Origin: Paenibacillus aceti
Lineage (GTDB): Bacteria > Bacillota > Bacilli > Paenibacillales > Paenibacillaceae
Length of the DNA stretch: 64,000 nucleotides
Direction of reading: 5' to 3'
NCBI RefSeq assembly: GCF_003614185.1
Contig: NZ_KZ987724.1
Span: 135,512 to 199,511 of the forward strand
The notes under the pieces were generated by a model. That model was not told where the DNA came from and ran no database searches. It worked only from the letters and a program-made list of their open reading frames with translations. The position numbers and the translations under genes were made by a program. Every line of letters begins with the position of its first letter. The first letter of the stretch is position 1. Positions 9,029 through 17,779 of this stretch are shown piece by piece.

Positions 9029-10006
9029 GTGCCAAACCCTAACACGGAGAAGCTCCTTTCACTGAATAAGCCATCGCGCGGCTCCCGGTTCGCTACATCG
9101 CTCAGTTCAACATGGAATCATATCAAACGGGACAGACAGCTACTGGTTCTCTTTCTGCCGTGCCTTGTGTTTTATATTATTTTCCGGTACGGTCCGTTAT
9201 TTGGATTAACGATCGCATTTAAGGACTACAACGTATTTCAAGGTATTTTTGGGAGCGAATGGGTCGGTTTTAAGCATTTTTCCAAATTTTTCTCAAGCGA
9301 TGATTTCTTGCTTCTATTCAAAAATACGTTAACATTGGGCTTTTTCACCTTGATATTCGGATTTCCGATTCCGATTCTTTTGGCCATTTCGCTGAATGAG
9401 CTGCGGGTGAAGTGGTTAAAAAAATCGATTCAGACGCTTACTTATTTACCGGCATTTTTGTCGATCGTAATTATTTGCAGTATGGTCATCGACTTCTTGT
9501 CGCCTAGCACCGGTTTAATTAACAAGCTGATGGTTGCGCTCGGTTTTGAGAAAATTTATTTTATGATCGCGCCGGAGTGGTTCCGTACTATTTACGTCGC
9601 CTCGGACATTTGGGCTACCGCTGGTTATGACGCTATCATCTATCTCGCTGCGGTCGCCGGGATCAGCCCGACACTGTATGAAGCAGCCAGGGTGGACGGT
9701 TGCAGCAGATGGAAGAGTCTATGGAATATTACGCTGCCAAGCTTAATGCCGACGATTCTCATTATGTTCATTTTGAAGACAGGTAAAATGCTGCAGATCG
9801 GGTATGAGAAGGTACTGCTTCTCTACACGCCGACAACGTACGAAGTGGCGGATGTATTCTCTACTTACGTTTACAGAAAAGGTCTGATTGAATCCAATTA
9901 CAGCTACGCGGCCGCGGTCGGCATGTTCGAGGCATTAATCGCCATGATTATGCTGCTGTCCGCCAACTTCATAAGTAAAAAGGCAGGAGGTAGGGGGCTA
10001 TGGTAG
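9029..10006 (+). CDS. ABC transporter permease, LplB type
   Basis: A 325-residue membrane protein. GTG 9029 has AGGAGGGA 7-8 nt upstream, so it is preferred to ATG 8996. About six hydrophobic segments are visible, the first around LLVLFLPCLVFYIIF. The cytoplasmic EAA loop EAARVDGCSRWKSLWNITLP contacts the ATPase. It pairs with the next gene, overlapping it by 7 bp, to form the heterodimeric channel for the sugar bound by the upstream lipoprotein. Confidence 0.92.
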   Translation: MPNPNTEKLLSLNKPSRGSRFATSLSSTWNHIKRDRQLLVLFLPCLVFYIIFRYGPLFGLTIAFKDYNVFQGIFGSEWVGFKHFSKFFSSDDFLLLFKNTLTLGFFTLIFGFPIPILLAISLNELRVKWLKKSIQTLTYLPAFLSIVIICSMVIDFLSPSTGLINKLMVALGFEKIYFMIAPEWFRTIYVASDIWATAGYDAIIYLAAVAGISPTLYEAARVDGCSRWKSLWNITLPSLMPTILIMFILKTGKMLQIGYEKVLLLYTPTTYEVADVFSTYVYRKGLIESNYSYAAAVGMFEALIAMIMLLSANFISKKAGGRGLW

Positions 10007-10863
10007 GAGAATCAAAATTTAATCTGTTCGGAGTCATCAACGCCCTGCTCCTGATCTGCGTTGGAATGATTACCGTCTATCCGATCATTTATATTTTCTC
10101 GATCTCGATCAGTGATACGGCTGCCGTGGTTCAGGGTAAAATCACTTTATTTCCTAAAGGAATTAACTTCGATGCTTACTTGGATGTTCTAAAAGACAAA
10201 CGGATACCGAGAGCGTATCTGAATACGATTTTTTATACCAGCTTCGGTACTTTTATTAACTTAGCTTTAACTGCGATTGCGGCATATCCGCTGTCCCGTC
10301 CTAATTTCATTTGGCGCAAATACTGGATGTTCGGTATCGTATTAACGATGTTCCTCAATCCGGGGATCATTCCGAACTATCTGATTGTACAAGGGCTGGG
10401 TCTTACGGATACGGTGTGGGCGCTCGTGATTCCGAATGCGATCTGGACGATGGAGCTGATCATTCTGAAGAGCTTCTATGAGGGCATGTCGGATCAGGTC
10501 CGTGAAGCGGCGCTTATCGATGGTGCTTCTGAATATCGAATTCTGTTCAATATCGTGATTCCGCTATCTAAGCCAGCGCTGGCATCGATCGCCCTTTTCT
10601 ACTTCATGGGGCATTGGAACAGCTACTTCCTGCCGATGATCTACTTGAATGATGCCACCTTGTATCCGCTTCAAGTGGTGCTTCGGGATATGCTTATCTT
10701 TGATGAAGGGAACCGCTCGAGCCTGGTCGATGCGGCAGCACTTGCGCCGCAGGCGAAGAAGAATGCCACGATCGTCCTGTCGATGATCCCTGTCTTGATG
10801 ATCTATCCATTTGCTCAGAAATATTTTGCTTCGGGTGTTATGATCGGTGCCGAGAAGGGATGA
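10000..10863 (+). CDS. ABC transporter permease, LplC/YtcP type
   Basis: A 287-residue protein with six predicted membrane segments. The EAA motif is EAALIDGASEYRILFNIVIP, and the C-terminus PFAQKYFASGVMIGAEKG is typical of YtcP/LplC carbohydrate permeases. The start codon lies inside the end of the first permease gene, so the two are translationally coupled. Confidence 0.92.
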   Translation: MVGESKFNLFGVINALLLICVGMITVYPIIYIFSISISDTAAVVQGKITLFPKGINFDAYLDVLKDKRIPRAYLNTIFYTSFGTFINLALTAIAAYPLSRPNFIWRKYWMFGIVLTMFLNPGIIPNYLIVQGLGLTDTVWALVIPNAIWTMELIILKSFYEGMSDQVREAALIDGASEYRILFNIVIPLSKPALASIALFYFMGHWNSYFLPMIYLNDATLYPLQVVLRDMLIFDEGNRSSLVDAAALAPQAKKNATIVLSMIPVLMIYPFAQKYFASGVMIGAEKG

Positions 10864-10918
10864 GTCGATTCATGTATAATTAATTGGATAAACGACCAGG
10901 AGAAAGGATGACTATGAC

Positions 10919-13165
10919 TTGAAGCGTTTTTTTACTAATCTGGGTATCGTGCAAATCTTTTGTTCGCTGCTCTTAGTCATCGGCATCATGTATGTATCCA
11001 ATTATTTTGTATTCAAAAATTCGATTTCAGGCATTTACGAGAAGGTAGCACAGAACAATACGCTAGCGGTCAGAACGATGATTCAATCCTTCGACAACAG
11101 CTTCCGCTCGGTCAACAACATCATTCATACGATTCATGGTCTTCCTTATAGCAGCCTGGAATCGGAGGAGGATGGTCGTATTGATATGGGGAAGGTGTAC
11201 ACGATGCAGGATAGCATCGCTTCGCTTGCCTCTTCCGCGGATTTCATCGAGGACGTGATTGTGTTCTACGATGATATGGACCTGGCCATCACCTCGATAG
11301 GTACGAGCAGCCTGAGTCAGTTATTCGAGAAGAAATACAAGCATGATTTGTATAGCGAGAGCTACTGGCGTTCGTACATCCGGGGCAAGAACAGCTTCAA
11401 GCTGATGCCCGGACAATACTTCAAGGTGGCGACGAATTCATCGTGGCAGCGAAAGAAGCTGATGGTTGCTGTCGGCGGGAACAAGATCCGTATCTCGAAT
11501 AAGAATATCATTATTCTGATCGATGAAGCGGCGCTGCTGAAGCATGTGAACCAGAAGCAGATGATGCCGGGCGCTTCGCTAATTGTTCTCGATCAGGATC
11601 GCAGTGTCGTGCTGAGCACAGACGCAGACACCGATCTATCGGGGGTGCTCGACGAGGTCTATTTCAATTCGTCGCAGGAAGCTTCCTTAAAGAAGGAAGA
11701 TTATCAATACAATTTCTATAAATCGGATTTTAACGATTTTATCTATATCAATAAAGTGCCATATCAGTTCCAGAATATCGATTCGGTCGTTGAGGCGAAC
11801 GAGATGATTATGATGTCGGCGATCATTTGCGCGGTGCTTCTATCGGTACTGCTGAGCATTTATTTGAATCGGCCAGTGAAGAAGATCATCCGTCAACTCG
11901 GCGGTACGAGTCGGGGCAATGATTTCCGCAAAATCTTGAGCGGTGTCGTAAAAATGCAAATGGAGATCGACACGACGAAGGAGCAATTGAAGCAGGCGGA
12001 ATCGGAAGCGCGGCGCAGCGTCTTTCTGCAGGCGGTCGATGAACACGCTTACTCTGGCGATCAGGATCTGCTGCTGCAGGGCGATTATAGCGAGATGATA
12101 TGCAGCAAGTATTTTGTATTGACCATGCTGCATTTGAATCAGAAGAGCAAGGATCAAACGCCGTCTATGGCAGTGGAGAGGATCACGGAGGTGCTTGATG
12201 CGGCTCTGCGCCGGGTAAGTGGGGATATCCAGGTATTCTATGACAAGAATCTGCATTTTGTAGCGCTGATGGGCCTGGAACCGTCTGCGGACCGGGCAGC
12301 TCTGTTGAAGCAAATGGGACGGTTGTGCGCAAGTCTGGAGCAGGAGGAGCTGCAGGGTTACTCCGTGTGGGCCAGCGTGAGCAAGCCGTATAAGACCGAG
12401 CTGAGAAATTATAAGCTGGCTTATCGCAGCGCCATGGATGGTCTGTTATATAGAGCTGTGAAGGATTCGTCGAATGTACAGGATGCCGAGAAGATACAAT
12501 TTGGCTGGAGCCTGTACTTCCCATTCGATAAAATCGAGAAGCTCTCGAACTATATGTCGAACGGCAGGCTGCAGGAAGCGAAGGAGATCATTTCCGAGAC
12601 GCTCGGGGAGAATGCGAATCGGAATGTTCATCATCATCAGCTGGCTCATATTGCCAAGACGATGTTCCTGTATATGCTCAGGCATGCCCGCATGTCGGCT
12701 GGCGCAGATGATGAGCTGTATAAGCTGGAGCAGCAATTTCTGCAGAGGATCGATTATGCTCATGATTATCTGGAAATTGAGAACGCCCTGATCGAAGCGG
12801 CGAAGTATATTGCCAAGCACAGCAAGTCTGAGGATACGAACCGGCTTAATCCCAGCTTTATTTCACAGTACATCGAGCTGCACTATATGGAGAACTTATA
12901 CCTGGATCATATCGCTGAGGTTGTGGAAACCTCGCCTAAATATTTTTCAAGCTATTTCAAGAAGACATTTGGGGTCAACTACGTGGAATATCTTAACAAG
13001 GTCAGGCTGTCCCATGCCAGGGAATTGCTGAAGGACAGCTCTTTAACGATCGGGGAAATTGGGGAGAAGACGGGGTATTTGAATTCCTCGACCTTCACGA
13101 CGACATTCAAGAAGTATTACGGTATTTCTCCAAGTGAATATCGGAAGCAAAATTTAAATGAATAA
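10919..13165 (+). CDS. Membrane-bound AraC-family regulator with extracellular sensor domain
   Basis: A 748-residue protein. An N-terminal membrane helix (about residues 7-28) is followed by a ~260-residue extracellular cache-like sensor, a second helix (AIICAVLLSVLLSIYL, about 298-313), a cytoplasmic region and two C-terminal AraC helix-turn-helices (LDHIAEVVETSPKYFSSYF and TIGEIGEKTGYLNSSTFTTT). This is the usual companion of LplABC operons, inducing the transporter on sensing a sugar outside the cell. The in-frame start is TTG 10919. It overlaps the stop of a tiny ATG-initiated ORF encoding MTMT (10908-10922) that holds the better-spaced ATG, suggesting coupled reinitiation. It overlaps or abuts the acetyltransferase gene. 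Confidence 0.9.
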   Translation: MKRFFTNLGIVQIFCSLLLVIGIMYVSNYFVFKNSISGIYEKVAQNNTLAVRTMIQSFDNSFRSVNNIIHTIHGLPYSSLESEEDGRIDMGKVYTMQDSIASLASSADFIEDVIVFYDDMDLAITSIGTSSLSQLFEKKYKHDLYSESYWRSYIRGKNSFKLMPGQYFKVATNSSWQRKKLMVAVGGNKIRISNKNIIILIDEAALLKHVNQKQMMPGASLIVLDQDRSVVLSTDADTDLSGVLDEVYFNSSQEASLKKEDYQYNFYKSDFNDFIYINKVPYQFQNIDSVVEANEMIMMSAIICAVLLSVLLSIYLNRPVKKIIRQLGGTSRGNDFRKILSGVVKMQMEIDTTKEQLKQAESEARRSVFLQAVDEHAYSGDQDLLLQGDYSEMICSKYFVLTMLHLNQKSKDQTPSMAVERITEVLDAALRRVSGDIQVFYDKNLHFVALMGLEPSADRAALLKQMGRLCASLEQEELQGYSVWASVSKPYKTELRNYKLAYRSAMDGLLYRAVKDSSNVQDAEKIQFGWSLYFPFDKIEKLSNYMSNGRLQEAKEIISETLGENANRNVHHHQLAHIAKTMFLYMLRHARMSAGADDELYKLEQQFLQRIDYAHDYLEIENALIEAAKYIAKHSKSEDTNRLNPSFISQYIELHYMENLYLDHIAEVVETSPKYFSSYFKKTFGVNYVEYLNKVRLSHARELLKDSSLTIGEIGEKTGYLNSSTFTTTFKKYYGISPSEYRKQNLNE

Positions 13166-13199
13166 TGCTGGAGACGAAGCGACGGAGGCTAGATTTTAC

Positions 13200-14408
13200 A
13201 TGACAAACCGACATTCAGAAGTTCGCAATATCGCTAGCCGTGCTGAATTGGACAATGTGTATGACATGCTGGGGAGCGTATTTCCTGTCGGCAGGGATTT
13301 CTTCCAGAAGAGATTGGACTATGATTCAACCTATGATCTGTCTACGACCTGGATTGCGGAGCAGGACGGGAATATGGCTGCCACGATCCAAGTGTTCCCT
13401 TACGTGGGCCGGGTCGGTACTGCGGCGATGAAGATCGGCGGGATCGGGAGTGTAGCTACTTTGCCCGAATACCGGGGACAAGGGCATAGCAGGCAGATTC
13501 TGCAGCGCCTGACGGAATGGATGGAGCAGGAGGAGTACGATCTCTCCTTGCTGTTTGCCGAGATTCACTCCTTCTACGAGAAGTCCGGCTGGAATATCGT
13601 TCTGGAGACGATGTATGAATTGAAGGATGTAACCCGATTCGCAGATGTAGAGGCAACCGGGATTGACTATGACATTGTACCATTCGATCCCTCCTATACG
13701 GAGGCCGTAGCTTGCCTCTATGAGCAGTTTAATGCCGGGCGCACCGGTACGGTGATCAGACCGCAAAGTCATTGGCATAACCGGCTGAATTGGCCGAAAT
13801 GGGATGAGGCGAAGTGCCTGCTGGCGAAGCGGAACGGGAAAGTCGTGGCCTATGGTCTGATTACTGCGCCAGAGCAGGATGGGACGGTTTATGTGGATGA
13901 AATCTGCTATCGACTGGGCGATGAGCAAGCGCTCATTCCTCTTTTCCATACTCTGGTAGGGCAGTATTCAGGTGTGACGCGCGTTCTGGCCAATGTACCC
14001 GAAGACCATGCGCTGACGGGGAGTCTTCTGGCCTGGGGAGCGGTGAAGCAGACGTTGCCGTATATGATGTGGAAGATCATCCGCTTTCAGTCACTATTGG
14101 GTAAGCTGAGCGATGTTTTCCAGCATCGGCTGGCGAATAGCGCTATATATGCGGAACAGTCTCTGCAGATCAAATGGGAATGCGCTGGGCAGGAGGCCTA
14201 TCTTCATTATGCGGAGGGGCAAGTGAGGATAGAGTCTGCCCCTCGTCGGGATGAGAATTATTTTAACATCTGCTTGGATCAGGATGAGTTTATGCGTCTG
14301 CTGCTGCAAGGGTATGATGAGTCGGTCTCAGCGGCACAGTATTCGTCTGTACTTGAAGTGCTGTTTCCTAAGCAGGCTTTCGTTTTTTATCTTATGGATC
14401 GATTTTAG
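13200..14408 (+). CDS. GNAT-family N-acetyltransferase (Eis-like)
   Basis: A 402-residue protein. ATG 13200 follows GGAGG at 13184; an in-frame ATG at 13158 overlapping the AraC gene lacks a clear site. The acetyl-CoA pyrophosphate-binding motif is visible as VATLPEYRGQGHSRQIL, preceded by KIGGIGSVAT. Length and a C-terminal SCP2-like half resemble Eis-type acetyltransferases, which act on amines of small molecules or antibiotics. Co-location with the transporter may be incidental; the substrate is unknown. Confidence 0.8.
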   Translation: MTNRHSEVRNIASRAELDNVYDMLGSVFPVGRDFFQKRLDYDSTYDLSTTWIAEQDGNMAATIQVFPYVGRVGTAAMKIGGIGSVATLPEYRGQGHSRQILQRLTEWMEQEEYDLSLLFAEIHSFYEKSGWNIVLETMYELKDVTRFADVEATGIDYDIVPFDPSYTEAVACLYEQFNAGRTGTVIRPQSHWHNRLNWPKWDEAKCLLAKRNGKVVAYGLITAPEQDGTVYVDEICYRLGDEQALIPLFHTLVGQYSGVTRVLANVPEDHALTGSLLAWGAVKQTLPYMMWKIIRFQSLLGKLSDVFQHRLANSAIYAEQSLQIKWECAGQEAYLHYAEGQVRIESAPRRDENYFNICLDQDEFMRLLLQGYDESVSAAQYSSVLEVLFPKQAFVFYLMDRF

Positions 14409-14425
14409 GGTTATCTCTTTAACGT

Positions 14426-14467
14426 CTCGCAATAGCTGTTGTCTCGGAGTTATAGGGCTGTTGCGAG
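14426..14467 (+). promoter_or_regulatory. Stem-loop upstream of the cohesin/SLH operon
   Basis: CTCGCAATAGC and GCTGTTGCGAG form an 11-bp stem (one G-U) around a 20-nt loop. No T-run follows, so it is not an obvious terminator of the acetyltransferase gene. It lies in the leader of the surface-protein operon and may be an RNA control element or a DNA operator. Confidence 0.4.
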
Positions 14468-14547
14468 GCTGCGAAGGGAGGTGGTAATTCGGTACATTAT
14501 CGGCTTAATTTGTGATGATTCTTGATCCGAAGAGAGGGGAAGTTAGG

Positions 14548-16200
14548 ATGAGAAAAGTGATGTTGGCCCTATGCCTGATCCTGCTAAGCTCCACGGTCTT
14601 TACTTACGGGAGTGCAGGTGTACGGGCGGCGGAGAGCTCGAAGATTACCCTGAGCGGGAATGTCAGCAATGTCCGCGTCGGGGATACATTCCAGCTGCAG
14701 ATTCATGGGGAGCAGTTCGAGGATTTATTCGCTGTTGAGGTTGTATTAGCTTATGATGCCCAGGCATTGCGGGTGGAGGAAGTAAAAGCCGGAGCAGGGT
14801 ATGATGCTTATGATGCGTATCAGATCGACGCGACCAAAGGGGAGCTCTATCTGCCCCTGGTCAGAAAGCAACTGCAGCCTAACCCGCAAGCTACCGTTCA
14901 TCTGGCCGATGTGACGTTCAGAGCATTGCAGGATAAAGGCGTAGAAGTTGAGCTCCAGCGTGTTAAAGCGGTGGGGAGTGCATGGGCTACGAATGAACAA
15001 GGCTACAAGGATATGAAAAGGCTTACATCCGAAGTTGGCGATGCGATCGCTGTCCAAATCGAGAAGCAGGATAGCAAGGCGCCGGATTATAGCGGTGGTA
15101 GCGGGCAGGCGGGATCTAGTAGTCAGCCAGTTGTGTCAGGTCCTACTATGATCGACGGAGCGAAGGATGTCCTGAAGGAGAAGGACCCGACGAAGGCTGC
15201 GGAGAAGCTGCAGGCGCTGCTTAGCGGATTGAAGGAAGAGCCAACAGCTGCAGAGAAGCAGGCATTGCTGCAGGCAGCTGAAGCGACGGTTACAGGGCTT
15301 TCCCAGATGCCAGTAAGCAAAGAGGGAACAGGTGCGGATGCCGTCTACGTCATTTCCGCCGCTGACCTTTCTCAGTATGATTCATTGCTTCAGAGTATTA
15401 TAGCTGCACTGCACAAATGGAAGCTGGATTCTCCGCAAATTGCTCAAGCGCAGCTGCAAGCGGTGATGGAATATACGCTCGCTGGGCGGGATGTCAACAA
15501 GCTGGGTGTGTACCATTATGATGAAACTACCGGAATCTGGGAATATGTGCGTGGAGCTATGCACCAGACGGATGCCGCGAAATTTGTGATCAGCGTGAAG
15601 CAGGCAGGCAAGTATCGCATTCAGGAATATTCCAAGCCGTATAAGGATATCGCAGGAATCTATGCGGAGGCCAAATATGCGGTTGATGTATTGACCGCGA
15701 GACATATCGTGAACGGTACATCAGACATCTTATTCTCACCAAGTAAACAAGTGACCCGGGCTGAGTTTTCTTCGATGATCGTCAGAGCGCTTAATCTGGA
15801 TCTGCTTGATGCCGTCAACCCGGCTGAGGCTACCTATTCTGACGTAGGAGCAGAGGCATGGTATGCCGAGGATATCGCTGTGTTGCGCAAGCTCGGTATT
15901 ATTAACGGATTCAGTGACGGTACCTTCAGACCGAATGATGCGGTGACCCGGGAGCAGATGGTTGTGATCGCCATGAATGCCTTACGTAATCTGGAGCTGA
16001 CTGCGGACAACAGCGTTGCTTCTACCGAGACGTTCGCCGATGCTGGGGCGATTAGTGGCTGGGCGAAGGATTCGGTGAATAAGGCCAGAGAGATGAAGCT
16101 TGTATCAGGGATCGGCCAGAACCGCTTTATGCCGAAGCAGCCGACTAATCGTGCGGATACGGCAGTATTCATCTGGAAGATGCTTCAGCAATTGAACTAA
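14548..16200 (+). CDS. Cohesin-like, S-layer-anchored surface protein (anchoring scaffoldin candidate)
   Basis: A 550-residue exported protein. ATG 14548 follows GAGAGGGGAAG. A signal peptide (about residues 1-28, ending near VRAAES) precedes a cohesin-like beta domain (about 32-165, KITLSGNVSNVRVGDTFQLQ, with the typical LAYDAQALRVEEV strand). A Gly/Ser linker and a helical middle region follow. The C-terminus has three SLH repeats (from about 370: YKDIAGIYAEAKYAVDVL, YSDVGAEAWYAEDIAVL, FADAGAISGWAKDSVNKA). SLH repeats bind pyruvylated secondary cell-wall polymer, so the cohesin would be displayed at the cell surface. It lacks a dockerin, whereas the next two genes have one. Confidence 0.85.
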   Translation: MRKVMLALCLILLSSTVFTYGSAGVRAAESSKITLSGNVSNVRVGDTFQLQIHGEQFEDLFAVEVVLAYDAQALRVEEVKAGAGYDAYDAYQIDATKGELYLPLVRKQLQPNPQATVHLADVTFRALQDKGVEVELQRVKAVGSAWATNEQGYKDMKRLTSEVGDAIAVQIEKQDSKAPDYSGGSGQAGSSSQPVVSGPTMIDGAKDVLKEKDPTKAAEKLQALLSGLKEEPTAAEKQALLQAAEATVTGLSQMPVSKEGTGADAVYVISAADLSQYDSLLQSIIAALHKWKLDSPQIAQAQLQAVMEYTLAGRDVNKLGVYHYDETTGIWEYVRGAMHQTDAAKFVISVKQAGKYRIQEYSKPYKDIAGIYAEAKYAVDVLTARHIVNGTSDILFSPSKQVTRAEFSSMIVRALNLDLLDAVNPAEATYSDVGAEAWYAEDIAVLRKLGIINGFSDGTFRPNDAVTREQMVVIAMNALRNLELTADNSVASTETFADAGAISGWAKDSVNKAREMKLVSGIGQNRFMPKQPTNRADTAVFIWKMLQQLN

Positions 16201-16216
16201 GGGAGGAGAAGCGCGA

Positions 16217-17779
16217 ATGATAAACTCCAAATTAAAGCAGCTAGGAAAAATGGGAAGCATGGCCGCCTTGGCTTTATTACTGGTACTGCCGTCCTTCATG
16301 GCGATACCTGCGCCGATTCAGGCTTCTACGATCGATCTGGATCTGCTGGCCGATGGCTCGAAGGATGAACCGGGGGATTCGCAGCCCGGCGTCTCTGAGG
16401 TTACCAATGGAACTGACGATGTGATCGAGGGCAATGAAGGGGAAGCTACCGAGGAGCCTGTTGGCGAATCGGAGGAAGCAGAGGATGCAGAGAATGCTGA
16501 AGGTGCTGAATCGGGTGAACCCGGAGAATCCGCTGAGCCTGTGGACGAACAGAATGATGCTGGGCAAACAGTGGAAGAAGGAGCTTTGACAGATCAGGAC
16601 GACCAGGTTGTTACGGTGACCCAGACGGTGTATACGGTTGAACCGCTTTTTAATAGTGGCTTTGAGCAGCCGGTAAATACTGATGGGACGATTCCAGGCT
16701 GGAGCATGTTTTTTGCGCCAAATGAGGCAACTTCCTATGAAATAACACAGGATGTGCGCTATTACGGCAACTCTAGTCTGAAGCTGGTGGATAAATCAAA
16801 TACATTGCCAATCTATATGCAAAGCGATGAGCGGCCAATCACTCCGGGGTATGAGTATAATGCTTCTGCCATGATCTATATTGCTCCCAATGCGGGAAAT
16901 GCAGGTGGAGCAAGCCTGGTGCTGCGTTTCTATGATGAGGCAGGCAAACAGGTTAATACAGATAAAGATGGCGAGAATATTGTTCATTTAAGGCAAGTCG
17001 GAGTATGGACACGAGTAACGGTAAAAGGGGTTGCTCCAGCCAATGCGGCTTATGCCAGGGTAGCTGCTTCTATATCCAACTATTTTACGGCGGAGTCCGG
17101 TGCGTTTTATGATGACTTTACGCTAACCTCGCCGCAGGAGCAGAAGGTGCCGGGAGCCCTGCACCTGCAAATGCCAACAGGGATCTTAGCGAGCCAGACC
17201 CTTGAAGCCAAGGTCATGCTCAGTCGGGCTGTAGACGTGCAGACTGCATCCGGCAGCCTGGCCTATGATCCGATGGTGCTGGAGGCCATTGATGTCGCCG
17301 TAGCGGATGATTTTAATGAAGAAGGATTAACGCTTGTAGAATGGAGTCTTGATGAACCCGGAGTTCTTACATTCGCGGTAGCTAAGCCAGAGGGGGCCTC
17401 TGTTAGCGAGGATAAGCAGGTACTGAATATAACCTTCAAAGTGCTTAGTGAAGTGGAGAAAGTGGATGTAACTCTACTGCAAGGCGCCGGTGTTCAGGAT
17501 ACCGAGGGAGTTCAGAATAACAAGATTTATGTAAGCAGTGAAGCGGAGAGCGTGAGTTCATATGTCCGCAGAGCTTCTATGGATGTGAACGGGGACGGCA
17601 GGATCGATCTCTATGATGTGATGGCGGTAGCCAAGCTGACCGGGCAAATGGTAACGAATGATAACTGGAAATTTGATGTGAATCATGACGGCAGAATTGA
17701 CCAGGCAGATGTCGAAATGCTGACCGATGTGATCTTGTCACAGCTGCTTGATGAGAAGGAAGGAGGGCAGAGTCTATGA
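16217..17779 (+). CDS. Secreted CBM-like/cohesin/dockerin protein (adaptor scaffoldin candidate)
   Basis: A 520-residue protein with a signal peptide (cleavage near IQAST). A 70-residue acidic linker rich in E, G and A (about 47-120) follows, then a CBM-like jelly roll beginning NSGFEQPVNTDGTIPGWSMF. Next are a cohesin-like domain (LHLQMPTGILASQTLEAKVM, SLAYDPMVLEAIDV) and a type I dockerin with two calcium loops, DVNGDGRIDLYDV and DVNHDGRIDQADV. Carrying both a cohesin and a dockerin, it could bridge two partners. Starts at ATG 16217 after GGGAGGAG, 16 nt behind the SLH gene; its stop overlaps the next start by 4 bp, so the three are one operon. Confidence 0.85.
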   Translation: MINSKLKQLGKMGSMAALALLLVLPSFMAIPAPIQASTIDLDLLADGSKDEPGDSQPGVSEVTNGTDDVIEGNEGEATEEPVGESEEAEDAENAEGAESGEPGESAEPVDEQNDAGQTVEEGALTDQDDQVVTVTQTVYTVEPLFNSGFEQPVNTDGTIPGWSMFFAPNEATSYEITQDVRYYGNSSLKLVDKSNTLPIYMQSDERPITPGYEYNASAMIYIAPNAGNAGGASLVLRFYDEAGKQVNTDKDGENIVHLRQVGVWTRVTVKGVAPANAAYARVAASISNYFTAESGAFYDDFTLTSPQEQKVPGALHLQMPTGILASQTLEAKVMLSRAVDVQTASGSLAYDPMVLEAIDVAVADDFNEEGLTLVEWSLDEPGVLTFAVAKPEGASVSEDKQVLNITFKVLSEVEKVDVTLLQGAGVQDTEGVQNNKIYVSSEAESVSSYVRRASMDVNGDGRIDLYDVMAVAKLTGQMVTNDNWKFDVNHDGRIDQADVEMLTDVILSQLLDEKEGGQSL

